Shown: positions 54,722-63,025 of the stretch, piece by piece
Layout: each line of letters starts with the position of its first letter
Position numbering within the stretch: position 1 is the first letter of the stretch
Origin: Terribacillus sp. FSL K6-0262
GTDB lineage: Bacteria > Bacillota > Bacilli > Bacillales > Amphibacillaceae
Length of the DNA stretch: 64,000 nucleotides
Reading direction: 5' to 3'
NCBI RefSeq assembly: GCF_037977385.1
Contig: NZ_CP150277.1
Span: 3,139,001-3,203,000 of the forward strand
The notes under the pieces: generated by a model
What the model was told of the DNA's origin: nothing
What the model saw: only the letters and a program-made list of their open reading frames with translations
The model's database searches: none
Translations under genes and position numbers: made by a program

Positions 54722-54818
54722 TTGCCAATGTGGAAATAAGCATTGTGAAAATCATCAAGTAAACCATGAAAGTCATGGCAACGCTTTGCTTGGATCTTTT
54801 TTTCTTTTGTTTAGCCAA
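54696..54818 (-). CDS. Prli42-like stressosome-associated miniprotein (40 residues)
   Basis: A short minus-strand frame starting at TTG 54818: a basic N-terminus (MAKQKKKRSKQSVAM) followed by one membrane helix (TFMVYLMIFTMLISTLAISL) and SYFVF. This layout, and especially the MVYLMIFTMLISTL run, resembles Prli42/DUF4044 miniproteins that anchor the stressosome to the membrane in Listeria. AAGGGGG lies about 10 bases before the TTG. It is convergent with and overlaps the L,D-transpeptidase gene. Start codon choice is uncertain; an ATG at codon 15 would leave little of the basic part. Confidence 0.65.
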   Translation of the reverse strand: MAKQKKKRSKQSVAMTFMVYLMIFTMLISTLAISLSYFVF

Positions 54819-54913
54819 TGTTGAGGAGCCCCCTTATCTATTTATGTCCATTGTACAGGGAAGCAGGTAAGGGGACAAGGAGAAACCAATAGATAGAATA
54901 GGAGTACATAATC

Positions 54914-56041
54914 ATGATCAAAATCAATGAAGATCGTTTAGTGGAACAGTTCGTGGAATTGGTTCAAGTAGACTCGGAAACAGGTGATGAAAAGGAAATA
55001 GCCGAAGTGCTGAAGAAGAAATTCACCGAACTGGGTGTCGAAGTCCGGGAAGATGATTCGATGAAAGAAACAGGTCATGGCGCAAATAATCTTGTTTGTA
55101 CGTGGAAGGGGGATGTCGATTCCGCTGAAACGATCTATTTCACATCCCATATGGATACAGTCGTACCTGGTAAAGGAATTAAACCTCAAATAAAAGACGG
55201 GTACATTACAAGTGATGGTACGACGATCCTTGGTGCGGACGATAAAGCGGGACTGGCGGCGATCCTTGAGACGATCAAAGTTTATAACGAACAGGAATTG
55301 CCGCATGGCACAGTCCAGTTCGTCATCACGGCAGGTGAGGAATCCGGACTCGTCGGCAGCCGGGCACTCGATTCATCCTTACTGACTGCCGCATTCGGAT
55401 ATGCGATAGACAGTGACGGCCCTGTAGGTGATATAGTTGTATCTGCTCCGACACGTTCAACTGTACTTGCAAAAGTATACGGCAAGACAGCACATGCAGG
55501 CGTGGCGCCGGAAAAAGGGGTGTCGGCAATCACTGTGGCAGCCAAGGCAATTTCAAAAATGCCGTTAGGCAGGATCGATGAAGAGACTACTGCAAATATC
55601 GGCAGTTTTGCCGGAGGAAAACAGACGAATATTGTCTGTGATTATGTCGAAATCCTGGCAGAAGCGAGATCGCTTGAAGCAAGTAAGATGGAAGCGCAGG
55701 TGCAGAAGATGAAGCAGGCATTCGAACAGACTGCTGAAAGTATGGGTGCGCGTGCCGAAGTGGAAATCAAAGTGGAATATCCAGGCTACAAACAAAAAGC
55801 GGGCGACCGTGTTGTCGAGGTGGCCCGTGCCGCAGCGAAAACGATCGGGCGCGACAGTAAGCTGACAAGCAGCGGTGGCGGCAGTGATGCCAATGTGATT
55901 GCCGGCTTTGGAATCCCGACTGTCAACCTGTCTGTCGGTTATGAAGAGATCCATACGACCAATGAACGGATCCCGGTCGGTGAATTGGTCAAAACAGCGG
56001 AACTGGTCGCAGCCATCATCCGTGAGGTTGCGAAAGGATGA
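54914..56041 (+). CDS. yqjE: PepT-like M20 metallopeptidase (YqjE)
   Basis: 375 residues (B. subtilis 371), tripeptidase-like M20/M42 family. Zinc ligands in FTSHMDTVVPG (His, Asp), GADDKAGLAAILE (Asp) and ITAGEESGLVGS (catalytic Glu pair); the lid domain is at about 180-290 and GGGSDANVIAGFGIPT is near the end. Probably cleaves small peptides in the cytosol. AATAGGAGT precedes the ATG. Followed by a terminator. Confidence 0.92.
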   Translation: MIKINEDRLVEQFVELVQVDSETGDEKEIAEVLKKKFTELGVEVREDDSMKETGHGANNLVCTWKGDVDSAETIYFTSHMDTVVPGKGIKPQIKDGYITSDGTTILGADDKAGLAAILETIKVYNEQELPHGTVQFVITAGEESGLVGSRALDSSLLTAAFGYAIDSDGPVGDIVVSAPTRSTVLAKVYGKTAHAGVAPEKGVSAITVAAKAISKMPLGRIDEETTANIGSFAGGKQTNIVCDYVEILAEARSLEASKMEAQVQKMKQAFEQTAESMGARAEVEIKVEYPGYKQKAGDRVVEVARAAAKTIGRDSKLTSSGGGSDANVIAGFGIPTVNLSVGYEEIHTTNERIPVGELVKTAELVAAIIREVAKG

Positions 56042-56045
56042 TCGA

Positions 56046-56072
56046 AGGAGGCGCAAGCCTCCTATTTCTTTT
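56046..56072 (+). terminator. Intrinsic terminator after yqjE
   Basis: AGGAGGC and GCCTCCT pair perfectly around a GCAA tetraloop, then ATTTCTTTT. Confidence 0.88.
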
Positions 56073-56079
56073 ACAGACA

Positions 56080-56088
56080 TGATATAAT
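56080..56088 (+). promoter_or_regulatory. Extended -10 promoter of dinB
   Basis: TGATATAAT joins the TGn extension to consensus TATAAT, 34 bases before the dinB start. The -35 is weak. Confidence 0.6.
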
Positions 56089-56089
56089 A

Positions 56090-56103
56090 AGAACGACAGT
56101 TCG
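56090..56103 (+). promoter_or_regulatory. LexA/SOS box before dinB
   Basis: AGAACGACAGTTCG matches the Gram-positive SOS box CGAACNNNNGTTCG at every fixed position but the first. It begins one base after the -10, where LexA would block transcription. Confidence 0.65.
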
Positions 56104-56122
56104 CATCGGAAGGAGGGACAGC

Positions 56123-57352
56123 ATGTCAAAAGGAAGGGCGATTTTCCATGTGGATATGAATAGCTTCTATGCTTCCGTCGAGATGGCCTTCGATCCATCA
56201 CTGCGCGGGAAACCATTGGCCATCTGCGGGAATCCTGCCGAGCGTAAAGGCATCGTCGTGACTAGCAGTTATGAAGCGAGGAAGAAGGGTGTCCGGACAA
56301 CGATGACTTTGTGGGAAGCTCGGCGCTTATGTCCCGAATTGCTTGTGCTGCGCCCGAACTTCGATCGATATCGGAAAGCTTCCAGTGAGATGTTCAAGAT
56401 CCTGCATGAAGTGACACCGATCATTCAGCCAGTATCGATAGATGAAGGATATATGGATGTGACAGATTGTGCCCACTTAGGTTCTTCCTTGGAAATAGCG
56501 CAGATGATCCAGCAGCGCATCCTGAAGGAATTGGATTTGCCTTGCAGCATCGGCGTCGCCCCGAACAAGTTCCTCGCCAAGATGGCTTCGGATATGAAAA
56601 AACCGCTGGGCATAACGGTGTTACGGAAGCGGGATATCCCGGAATTACTCTGGCCGCTGCCGATTGAAGAGATGTACGGAGTCGGCGAGAAAACGGCACA
56701 AAAGATGCGGTCGCTTGGCATCAAGACAATCGGGGACCTGGCCCATAAGGACATATACCAGCTGAAACGCGTTTTTGGTGTGAACGGTGAAAGGCTTGCC
56801 AATCGAGCTAATGGAATCGATGACAGGCCTGTCGATCCGGAAGCGGTGAACAGCTTTAAAAGCATTGGGAGTTCACAGACACTGCCTCAGGATACCACCG
56901 ATGATAAGGAATTGGATAAACTGCTCCGGGATTTATCCAAAAGTGTGGAGAAGCGCATGCACCGGAAGGAAGCCATTGCAAAGGGTATTCAGTTGATGAT
57001 TCGCTACCACGATCGCAAAACGATCACACGCAGCATGAAGCTGCAGCATTTTCTCGAGTCGGCAGATGATATATTCGACCATGCGCAGTCTTTGCTGCAA
57101 AAGCACTGGAACGGAGAGCCGATTCGCCTTTTGGGCATCAGTGTTTTTGATGTGGCCGAGAAGAAGGAAGTCGGTAAACAGCTTGACTTGTTCACATATG
57201 AAAAAGAGGCATCGAAAGAAGGCTTATACGAAGCGATCGATCAGCTTACAACCAAATTCGGTAAAAATCCTTTCCGCAGATTGCATGCAGGAGCATCTGA
57301 CCATGTAAGGACGAGCTTTCAGAAGGATTTTCTTGACGACTATAAAAAATAG
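56123..57352 (+). CDS. dinB: DNA polymerase IV (Y-family)
   Basis: 409 residues (B. subtilis YqjH/PolY1 414). Error-prone translesion polymerase. Catalytic residues are in IFHVDMNSFYASVEMAF and in PVSIDEGYMDVTD; the thumb helix-hairpin-helix follows near YGVGEKTAQKMRSLGIKTIG, the little-finger domain spans about 235-345, and a sliding-clamp motif QLDLF lies near residue 353. CGGAAGGAGGG precedes the ATG. A LexA box upstream suggests damage induction. Confidence 0.95.
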   Translation: MSKGRAIFHVDMNSFYASVEMAFDPSLRGKPLAICGNPAERKGIVVTSSYEARKKGVRTTMTLWEARRLCPELLVLRPNFDRYRKASSEMFKILHEVTPIIQPVSIDEGYMDVTDCAHLGSSLEIAQMIQQRILKELDLPCSIGVAPNKFLAKMASDMKKPLGITVLRKRDIPELLWPLPIEEMYGVGEKTAQKMRSLGIKTIGDLAHKDIYQLKRVFGVNGERLANRANGIDDRPVDPEAVNSFKSIGSSQTLPQDTTDDKELDKLLRDLSKSVEKRMHRKEAIAKGIQLMIRYHDRKTITRSMKLQHFLESADDIFDHAQSLLQKHWNGEPIRLLGISVFDVAEKKEVGKQLDLFTYEKEASKEGLYEAIDQLTTKFGKNPFRRLHAGASDHVRTSFQKDFLDDYKK

Positions 57353-57383
57353 CAGCGATTCTCAGGAATCGCTGCTATTTTTG
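57345..57383 (+). terminator. Bidirectional terminator between dinB and rnz
   Basis: AAAATAGCAGCGATTC and GAATCGCTGCTATTTT pair perfectly around a four-base loop, flanked by A on the left and T on the right, so it works on both strands. The dinB stop and the rnz stop (loop) are both within it. Confidence 0.93.
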
Positions 57384-58297
57384 TGTATCTGGAAGACGCA
57401 CATATCTGCTGCCAGCTCGGTTTCTGGGAATACCCTGCGGGCTTGTTCTGTGAGTATGTTTGCTTCATCCTGATGATAACGGGCGGAAATATGCGTCAAA
57501 ATCAATTTTTTCACCTTGGCATCCCTGGCTAAGCTTGCTGCCTGTACCGCCGTTGAATGCCCGTATGCTTTCGCCATTTCCGGTTCATCGGCGGAAAAAG
57601 TCGCTTCATGCACGAGAATATCTGCATTCTCTACAGCGCTCTGAAGCTCTGGCAGATAGGTCGTGTCACCTAGAATGACTATTTTCCTGCCGGGCTTGTC
57701 AGGTCCGACTACATCCGATCTTCTGATCTTTTGTCCATCCGGCAGTTCCGTCACTTCCTGATTCTTGATCTGGCGGTATATCGGACCGGGAGGAATGCCC
57801 ATCTGTCTGAGCTTTTCCACCTTCAGTTCACCAAGAACAGCTTTTTCTTCCACGATATAACCGAAGCAGGGGATGCCATGGGATAGCTGCACCGCTTCGA
57901 CAGTCCAGCCCTCATCCTCATAGATGCATCCAGGTCCGATTTCGTGGATGATAAGGGAATCAGCCACGTGGCTCCCGCTGACACGCAGCGAGATCTCGAT
58001 GAATTCCTTGATTCCATGCGGACCGTAAATTTCCAGCTGCAAATCGGATTGCTGAAAAGAGCGGGTGGACAACAGACCCGGCAGCCCATATATATGATCC
58101 CCATGCAGATGCGTGATGAAGATTTTTTCAATCTTGCCGGGCTTGAGCGGGGAATAGAGCAGCTGATGCTGCGTTGCCTCGCCGCAGTCGAACATCCAGA
58201 CAGCTTGCCGTTCCTGCGGCATCGACAGGCAGATGCTCGTCACGTTCCGGTCTTTGGATGGGAGCCCGGCACCTGTCCCAAGAAAATGTAATTCCAT
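57362..58297 (-). CDS. rnz: Ribonuclease Z
   Basis: 311 residues (B. subtilis 307). Zinc-dependent endonuclease that removes tRNA 3' trailers lacking CCA. Metallo-beta-lactamase motif THLHGDHIYGLPGL, opening LHFLGTGAGLPSKDRNVTS, VHEATFSADEPEMAKAYGHS and LILTHISARY. GGAGGCTTTTATT precedes the ATG. Third gene of a minus-strand group with the glycerophosphodiesterase and namA. Confidence 0.96.
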   Translation of the reverse strand: MELHFLGTGAGLPSKDRNVTSICLSMPQERQAVWMFDCGEATQHQLLYSPLKPGKIEKIFITHLHGDHIYGLPGLLSTRSFQQSDLQLEIYGPHGIKEFIEISLRVSGSHVADSLIIHEIGPGCIYEDEGWTVEAVQLSHGIPCFGYIVEEKAVLGELKVEKLRQMGIPPGPIYRQIKNQEVTELPDGQKIRRSDVVGPDKPGRKIVILGDTTYLPELQSAVENADILVHEATFSADEPEMAKAYGHSTAVQAASLARDAKVKKLILTHISARYHQDEANILTEQARRVFPETELAADMCVFQIHKNSSDS

Positions 58298-58315
58298 AAT
58301 AAAAGCCTCCTGCGG

Positions 58316-59338
58316 TCACCAGCCTCGCTTGTACGGGACCGGTGCTTCCAATCTATAGTTCAGCTGTTCGGCTGCTTCGAGCGGCCAATACGGGTTCCGC
58401 AGCATGGCGCGTGCGATGAAGACAAGATCGGCACGTTCATTTTGCAGGATTTCCTCAGCCATTTGGCCATTCGTAATCAAGCCTACAGCTGCCGTATCGA
58501 CAAGGGCATGCTTTCGGATCCTCTCCGCATGGACCACCTGGTAGCCAGGGTAGACAGCGGACGGCCCTTGGGGAACGACACCGCCTGTACTGCAGTCGAT
58601 CAAATCGACCCCTTGCCGCTTCATTTCAATGCTGAAATAAATGAAATCGTTGATGCTATTGCCGCCCTCGGCATATTCTTCTGCCGAAATACGGACAAAT
58701 AATGGACCGTCCCACACTTCTTTCACTGCATCAAGTACTTCCCGCAGGAAGCGATAGCGGTTTTCACGTGCACCGCCATAGGAATCGATCCGCTTATTAG
58801 TCAGCGGGGAGAGGAATTGATTGATCAGATAGCCATGAGCGGCGTGGATTTCGATCACGTCGAATCCTGCTTGCTTGGCCCGTGCTGCTGCTTTGCGATA
58901 TGCATCGACCAAATCGTTTATTTTATTTACGGTCAGCGCCTCCGGAGCGGCAGATTCCTCATCCCACGGCAAATTGCTCGGTGCAACGATTGGATCCGCC
59001 GCTTTTGATTTCCTGCCGGCGTGACCGAGCTGGATGCCGCTTTTTGCACCGTGGGCCTGAATCCTGCTGCTGATCGTCCGGAGACCTTCCACTTGTTCAT
59101 CGGACCAAATGCCAAGATCCTGATCGGAAATCCGTCCTTCCGGTGTCACTGCAGTAGATTCCACAAACACGAGCCCGGCTTGTCCGATTGCCCTGCTCTC
59201 GTAATGGGTGATATGGAAAGGCGTGGCTTTACCGTCTTTTTCTTCGACGGCATACATGCACATTGGCGAGACGACAATGCGATTTTTCAAGGTGCAGTTC
59301 TTATATGTGATAGGTTGAAATAATTTAGGTGTAGCCAT
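58316..59338 (-). CDS. namA: NADPH dehydrogenase NamA (old yellow enzyme, YqjM)
   Basis: 340 residues (B. subtilis YqjM 338). FMN ene-reductase of the OYE family. Opening KLFQPITYKNCTLKNRIVVS then PMCMYA with the regulatory cysteine; substrate-binding HAAHGYLINQFLSPLTNKR; and FMN-binding VGLITNGQMAEEIL. The start at 59338 follows GGAGGTCCTACA; the frame is open further upstream without a ribosome site. Acts on alpha,beta-unsaturated carbonyls and nitro compounds. Confidence 0.94.
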   Translation of the reverse strand: MATPKLFQPITYKNCTLKNRIVVSPMCMYAVEEKDGKATPFHITHYESRAIGQAGLVFVESTAVTPEGRISDQDLGIWSDEQVEGLRTISSRIQAHGAKSGIQLGHAGRKSKAADPIVAPSNLPWDEESAAPEALTVNKINDLVDAYRKAAARAKQAGFDVIEIHAAHGYLINQFLSPLTNKRIDSYGGARENRYRFLREVLDAVKEVWDGPLFVRISAEEYAEGGNSINDFIYFSIEMKRQGVDLIDCSTGGVVPQGPSAVYPGYQVVHAERIRKHALVDTAAVGLITNGQMAEEILQNERADLVFIARAMLRNPYWPLEAAEQLNYRLEAPVPYKRGW

Positions 59339-59360
59339 TGTAGGACCTCCGATTGTTTGA

Positions 59361-60098
59361 TTAACTAGTGTTATAACCCTTTTGCAATTCCAGGGCCCGA
59401 TCCGGCACATCCGAAATGATCACATCACAATCGGCTTCCAGAGCCCGCAGTATATAAACAGGCTGATTGACTGTATATACCCGGATCGGAACCTGATGCT
59501 GCAGGCAATCCTGAATCAGCTTTTTGTTAAGCAAACGGTATTTCGGATGCAAAGCCTTTGCTCCGATTGCATCCATCAAGGAAAAGAGCTGACGCGGCCG
59601 TCTGGATGTAAGAAAGCCTGTATCCATTTCGGGATCAAGCTTGGCGATACGGCGGATGGTATCGGCATGAAAACTCGAAATGGTCGTCCTTTCTTTCATT
59701 CCATGCTCCGTCAGCCGGTTTAAGACAATTTCCTCTATTCCAGGGTAAGGATACTTATTTGTCTTCAGCTCCAGGTTGAGAAGCATGGGAGTCTTTTTGA
59801 ACCATTCGAGAAAATCATCCAATGACATGATCTTTTCGCCGGCATAGTCACGCGAAAACCAGGCGCCTGCATCCGCTTGGCGCAATTCTTCGTATGTAAG
59901 CTTCCGCACCAATCCGCGTTTATTGGTCGTACGATTGATGCTCTCATCATGAATGATGACAGGTACTTGGTCTTTCGTCAGCTGCACATCGGTTTCGATG
60001 CCATCAGCCTGCATCAGTTCTGCCAGCCGGAAAGCGGCCATCGTATTTTCCGGAGCATATTTGCTGGCACCTCGATGTGCAAAAATTTTGGTAGACAT
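59361..60098 (-). CDS. Glycerophosphodiester phosphodiesterase (YqiK-like)
   Basis: 245 residues, GDPD TIM barrel. Catalytic opening IFAHRGASKYAPENTMAAF contains the HRG and EN motifs; IETDVQLTKDQVPVIIHDE supplies metal-binding Glu, Asp and the second His. No signal peptide, so it is cytosolic and would release glycerol 3-phosphate from phospholipid deacylation products. It lies upstream of namA and rnz on the minus strand. GGGGTGAAA precedes the ATG. Confidence 0.92.
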   Translation of the reverse strand: MSTKIFAHRGASKYAPENTMAAFRLAELMQADGIETDVQLTKDQVPVIIHDESINRTTNKRGLVRKLTYEELRQADAGAWFSRDYAGEKIMSLDDFLEWFKKTPMLLNLELKTNKYPYPGIEEIVLNRLTEHGMKERTTISSFHADTIRRIAKLDPEMDTGFLTSRRPRQLFSLMDAIGAKALHPKYRLLNKKLIQDCLQHQVPIRVYTVNQPVYILRALEADCDVIISDVPDRALELQKGYNTS

Positions 60099-60129
60099 GG
60101 TTTCACCCCGAACTTGGACGTATAGTTGA

Positions 60130-60158
60130 ATTGTGCGAGAAAATCACTCAAAAGTCAA
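60130..60158 (-). promoter_or_regulatory. Sigma-A promoter of the glycerophosphodiesterase-namA-rnz group
   Basis: On the minus strand TTGACT (60153-60158), a 17-base spacer, then CACAAT (60130-60135), 32 bases before the start codon. Confidence 0.45.
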
Positions 60159-60177
60159 TTTGAAAGGGCGTGCATGC

Positions 60178-61797
60178 ATGAAACAATGGCAAACGAAGGA
60201 TGAATTGCTCGCATTGCTGACAGAGCTTGTCGAAATCGAGAGTATCACGGGCTCTCCTGAAGAAATCCGCTTTCCGGAACATATTCATGCACTCCTCGAA
60301 CATAAGTCCTACTTCCAGCGCCATCCGGATCACCTGCAGCTTCATCCATTGAAGGACGGTCGCCAGCTCCTTACAGCACTTGTAAAGAAAACTGACAAAA
60401 AGGATACCATCATCCTGCTTAGTCATTTTGATGTTGTCGGGACGGAGGATTTCGGTACGTTCAAACATCTCGCCACCAAGGTGCAGGAGCTGACTGCTGC
60501 TTATCGGAAGGGGGAAGTGGAACTGCCTGCCGCGGTCAAAACCGAAATCCAGCAGGGAGAATGGGTTTTCGGCAGGGGGACGATGGATATGAAAGCTGGT
60601 TTGGCTATCCATCTTTCCATGCTCGAACGTGCGATGGATGATGCATTCGACGGCAATATCCTCTTGCTGACCGTACCGGATGAAGAAGTGAATTCAGCTG
60701 GTATGCTGCGTGCCCTCGAAATACTGCAGCAGCTGCAGAGAGCGGAAGACCTAGTATTTAAATTATGCTTGAACGGGGAACCTGTGTTCAGCAAATACCC
60801 AGGGGATACCGGTAACTATCTGTACAGCGGATCCATCGGCAAAGTACTGCCCGGTTTTTTCTGCTATGGCAAAGAAACACATGTCGGGGAACCTTTTGGC
60901 GGTCTCAATGCCAACTTGATGATCAGTTATTTATCGCAGGAGCTGGAATTGCAGGAATCCTTCATCGAAGAAGTGGATGGGGAAGTGACGCCGCCTCCGG
61001 TGAGCCTCATGCTGCGGGACCTGAAGGAGACGTATTCTGTGCAGACTCCCGTTTCTGCAGTGACCATGTACAACGTCTTATTCCTGGAGCAGTCGATCCA
61101 GGAAATCAATCTCAAATTGAAACAAGCAATGGAGCGGGCGGCCCGGAAAATTGAAAGTCATTATCAGCATAAAGCCAGTCTGTCTGCTGCAAGATCGAAT
61201 AATTTTCAGCCTGCAGCCTTTCAAATAAAGACGATGTCTTATGAAGAGCTTTATGCGTATGCCGTCAATCGCTTCGGCAGGGCCGAGGTGGAGCGGAGAC
61301 AGAATCGGCTCGTGACGACGAGGAAGGAAGGAGACCGGGATTTCTCCACCAAGCTAGTCAAGGAGCTGGTTAGCATGTGTCACGAGCTTGCGCCAGTCAT
61401 TGTCCTGTTTTACAGCCCGCCGTTCTATCCGGCCGTCTCTTCCAAAAACGACCCTTATGTACGCCGATTGATTGCTGCCATCCAGTCTGAAGCAAAGTCC
61501 AGCATTGCTGCGGAATTGACAGAAGTGCAGTTCTTCCCGGGTCTGTCAGATTCCAGCTTCATCGGCAAGCCGACTTCCCAGACGGCAATACAGGACCTGA
61601 TACAGAATATGCCGCTGCAGCAGAAAGGTTTTACTTTGCCGGCCGACTTGATGGAAGGGCTGCAGATGCCGGTTTTGCATTTGGGACCATATGGAAAGGA
61701 TGCGCATCAGTGGACAGAACGCCTGGAAGTGACCTATAGTTTTGGCAAACTGCCCGACTTGATGGAAAAAGCCATCCGGTATGCGCTCCGTGCTTAG
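60178..61797 (+). CDS. rocB: RocB-like M20 peptidase
   Basis: 539 residues (B. subtilis RocB 566). M20 metallopeptidase family linked to arginine catabolism in Bacillus, exact reaction unproven. Opening TKDELLALLTELVEIESITG; metal-site motifs IILLSHFDVVGTEDF and FGRGTMDMKAGLAIHLSML and LTVPDEEVNSAG. The ATG at 60178 follows AAAGGGCG; the frame is open 45 bases upstream from a GTG with no ribosome site. No other roc gene is in the window, so the arginine link rests on homology. A 40-base gap separates it from the next gene. Confidence 0.85.
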   Translation: MKQWQTKDELLALLTELVEIESITGSPEEIRFPEHIHALLEHKSYFQRHPDHLQLHPLKDGRQLLTALVKKTDKKDTIILLSHFDVVGTEDFGTFKHLATKVQELTAAYRKGEVELPAAVKTEIQQGEWVFGRGTMDMKAGLAIHLSMLERAMDDAFDGNILLLTVPDEEVNSAGMLRALEILQQLQRAEDLVFKLCLNGEPVFSKYPGDTGNYLYSGSIGKVLPGFFCYGKETHVGEPFGGLNANLMISYLSQELELQESFIEEVDGEVTPPPVSLMLRDLKETYSVQTPVSAVTMYNVLFLEQSIQEINLKLKQAMERAARKIESHYQHKASLSAARSNNFQPAAFQIKTMSYEELYAYAVNRFGRAEVERRQNRLVTTRKEGDRDFSTKLVKELVSMCHELAPVIVLFYSPPFYPAVSSKNDPYVRRLIAAIQSEAKSSIAAELTEVQFFPGLSDSSFIGKPTSQTAIQDLIQNMPLQQKGFTLPADLMEGLQMPVLHLGPYGKDAHQWTERLEVTYSFGKLPDLMEKAIRYALRA

Positions 61798-61837
61798 CCA
61801 GCGCTAATAGATGGGTAAACAGAAAGAGGTGCAGCAT

Positions 61838-62626
61838 ATGGAAGCAGACAATAAAACCATGTTGATCACCGGGGCTTCAAGCGGGCTTGGGCGGGAATTG
61901 GCTGCCCAAGCCGCTGCTTGCGGCTATCGCTTGCTTTTGACCGCAAGATCCGAAGAAAGGCTGAAGCAGCTGGCTGCCGAGCTTAATGATCGATTTCACA
62001 TCGATGTAACTGTCTATCCTGCGGACTTGAGTGATCCTGACAATTGGCGGGCTGCCCTTCAGCGCATGCTGCGGGAGAATCGACGTATCGATGTATTGAT
62101 CAACAATGCAGGTGTCGGTTATTTCAGGCATTTTACTGATACAGATGCCATGCAGATGGAAACGACGATGCGTGTCAATTCCATGGCAGCTATGGAGGCC
62201 GCAGCAGCTATCCTCCCGGCAATGCTGGAGCGGGGGAGCGGCCATTTGATCATGATTGGTTCGATGGCTGGAAAAGTAGCCACTCCGAAAGCTAGCGTCT
62301 ATGGAGCGAGTAAACATGCCATCATCGGCTTCAGCAATGGACTGCGGCAGGAGCTGAGGCCGAATGGGATCAAAGTGACAACGGTGAATCTGGGGCCGAT
62401 GGATACGAACTTCTTTGATACCGCCGACCCAAGCGGACGCTACCGTGAAGCGAGTGCCCATTATATGCTGCAGCCCGAAAAAGTAGCACGTAAAGTGATT
62501 GCTTATGTTGGGAAAAACAAGCGTGAGATCAATATGCCAGGCTGGATGGGCATCGGCAGCAAGCTGTACCAGCTTATGCCTGGATTGGCCGAGAAACTGC
62601 TTGGCGGTCAGTTCGGCAAGAAATGA
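61838..62626 (+). CDS. yqjQ: Short-chain dehydrogenase YqjQ
   Basis: 262 residues (B. subtilis YqjQ 259). Classical SDR: cofactor motif MLITGASSGLGRELAAQ, VLINNAGVGYF, active-site serine in LIMIGSMAGKVATP and YGASKHAI with Tyr and Lys. Substrate unknown; of the DltE/YqjQ type. Start at 61838 has AAAGAGGTG at good spacing. The C-terminal 30 residues (GWMGIGSKLYQLMPGLAEKL) could form an amphipathic helix. Confidence 0.85.
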   Translation: MEADNKTMLITGASSGLGRELAAQAAACGYRLLLTARSEERLKQLAAELNDRFHIDVTVYPADLSDPDNWRAALQRMLRENRRIDVLINNAGVGYFRHFTDTDAMQMETTMRVNSMAAMEAAAAILPAMLERGSGHLIMIGSMAGKVATPKASVYGASKHAIIGFSNGLRQELRPNGIKVTTVNLGPMDTNFFDTADPSGRYREASAHYMLQPEKVARKVIAYVGKNKREINMPGWMGIGSKLYQLMPGLAEKLLGGQFGKK

Positions 62627-62641
62627 GGGAGGAATAATTGG

Positions 62642-63010
62642 ATGAAACTGACAATCACTGAAGCTGCTTTGGAAAAAATACAAGCATTGCAGGATGAGGC
62701 GCATCGGTATATCGTTTTGTATTATGATACAGTCGGAGTCGGCTGCAAGGTTAATGGAATACCGACGGTGCGGCTTGCGGAACAACCGCGTGCGCATGAT
62801 ATCGTGGTGGAAAGCGGGACGATTCCTGCATTGGTGGACGAGCAGCAGGAAGTATATTTTGCGGAAGAAGTGAAACTTGATTTCAGCAATAATGTGTTCC
62901 GTCTATCCAGTAAAGAAGGGTACTTGAATGCTTTGATACCGCAAGCGCATTTGACACATACCGATTTTCTCGATAGAAATGCGGAAGCTGGCAGGGGAGA
63001 TTCCTGCTGA
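62642..63010 (+). CDS. yqkB: HesB/IscA-like Fe-S biogenesis family protein (YqkB)
   Basis: 122 residues. The opening MKLTITEAALEKIQAL and the fold pattern through VYFAEEVKLDFSNNVFRLSS place it in the Fe-S biosynthesis domain family of YqkB. The three cysteines of classical IscA are missing; only Cys in GVGCKVNG and one at the very end remain, so cluster assembly as in IscA is doubtful. GGGAGGAAT precedes the ATG. The C-terminal ten residues are encoded by the left arm of a terminator. Confidence 0.8.
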   Translation: MKLTITEAALEKIQALQDEAHRYIVLYYDTVGVGCKVNGIPTVRLAEQPRAHDIVVESGTIPALVDEQQEVYFAEEVKLDFSNNVFRLSSKEGYLNALIPQAHLTHTDFLDRNAEAGRGDSC

Positions 63011-63025
63011 CTTCCGCTTTTCCTT
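62981..63025 (+). terminator. Terminator after yqkB, overlapping its coding end
   Basis: GCGGAAG at 62981-62987 pairs with CTTCCGC at 63011-63017, with an inner GCAGG/CCTGC stem, then TTTTCCTTT. It lies between convergent yqkB and yqkF. Confidence 0.8.

Noticed and set aside
61877..62797. 306-codon minus-strand frame across yqjQ and yqkB
   Set aside because: It lies opposite two well-supported genes and has no family motif.
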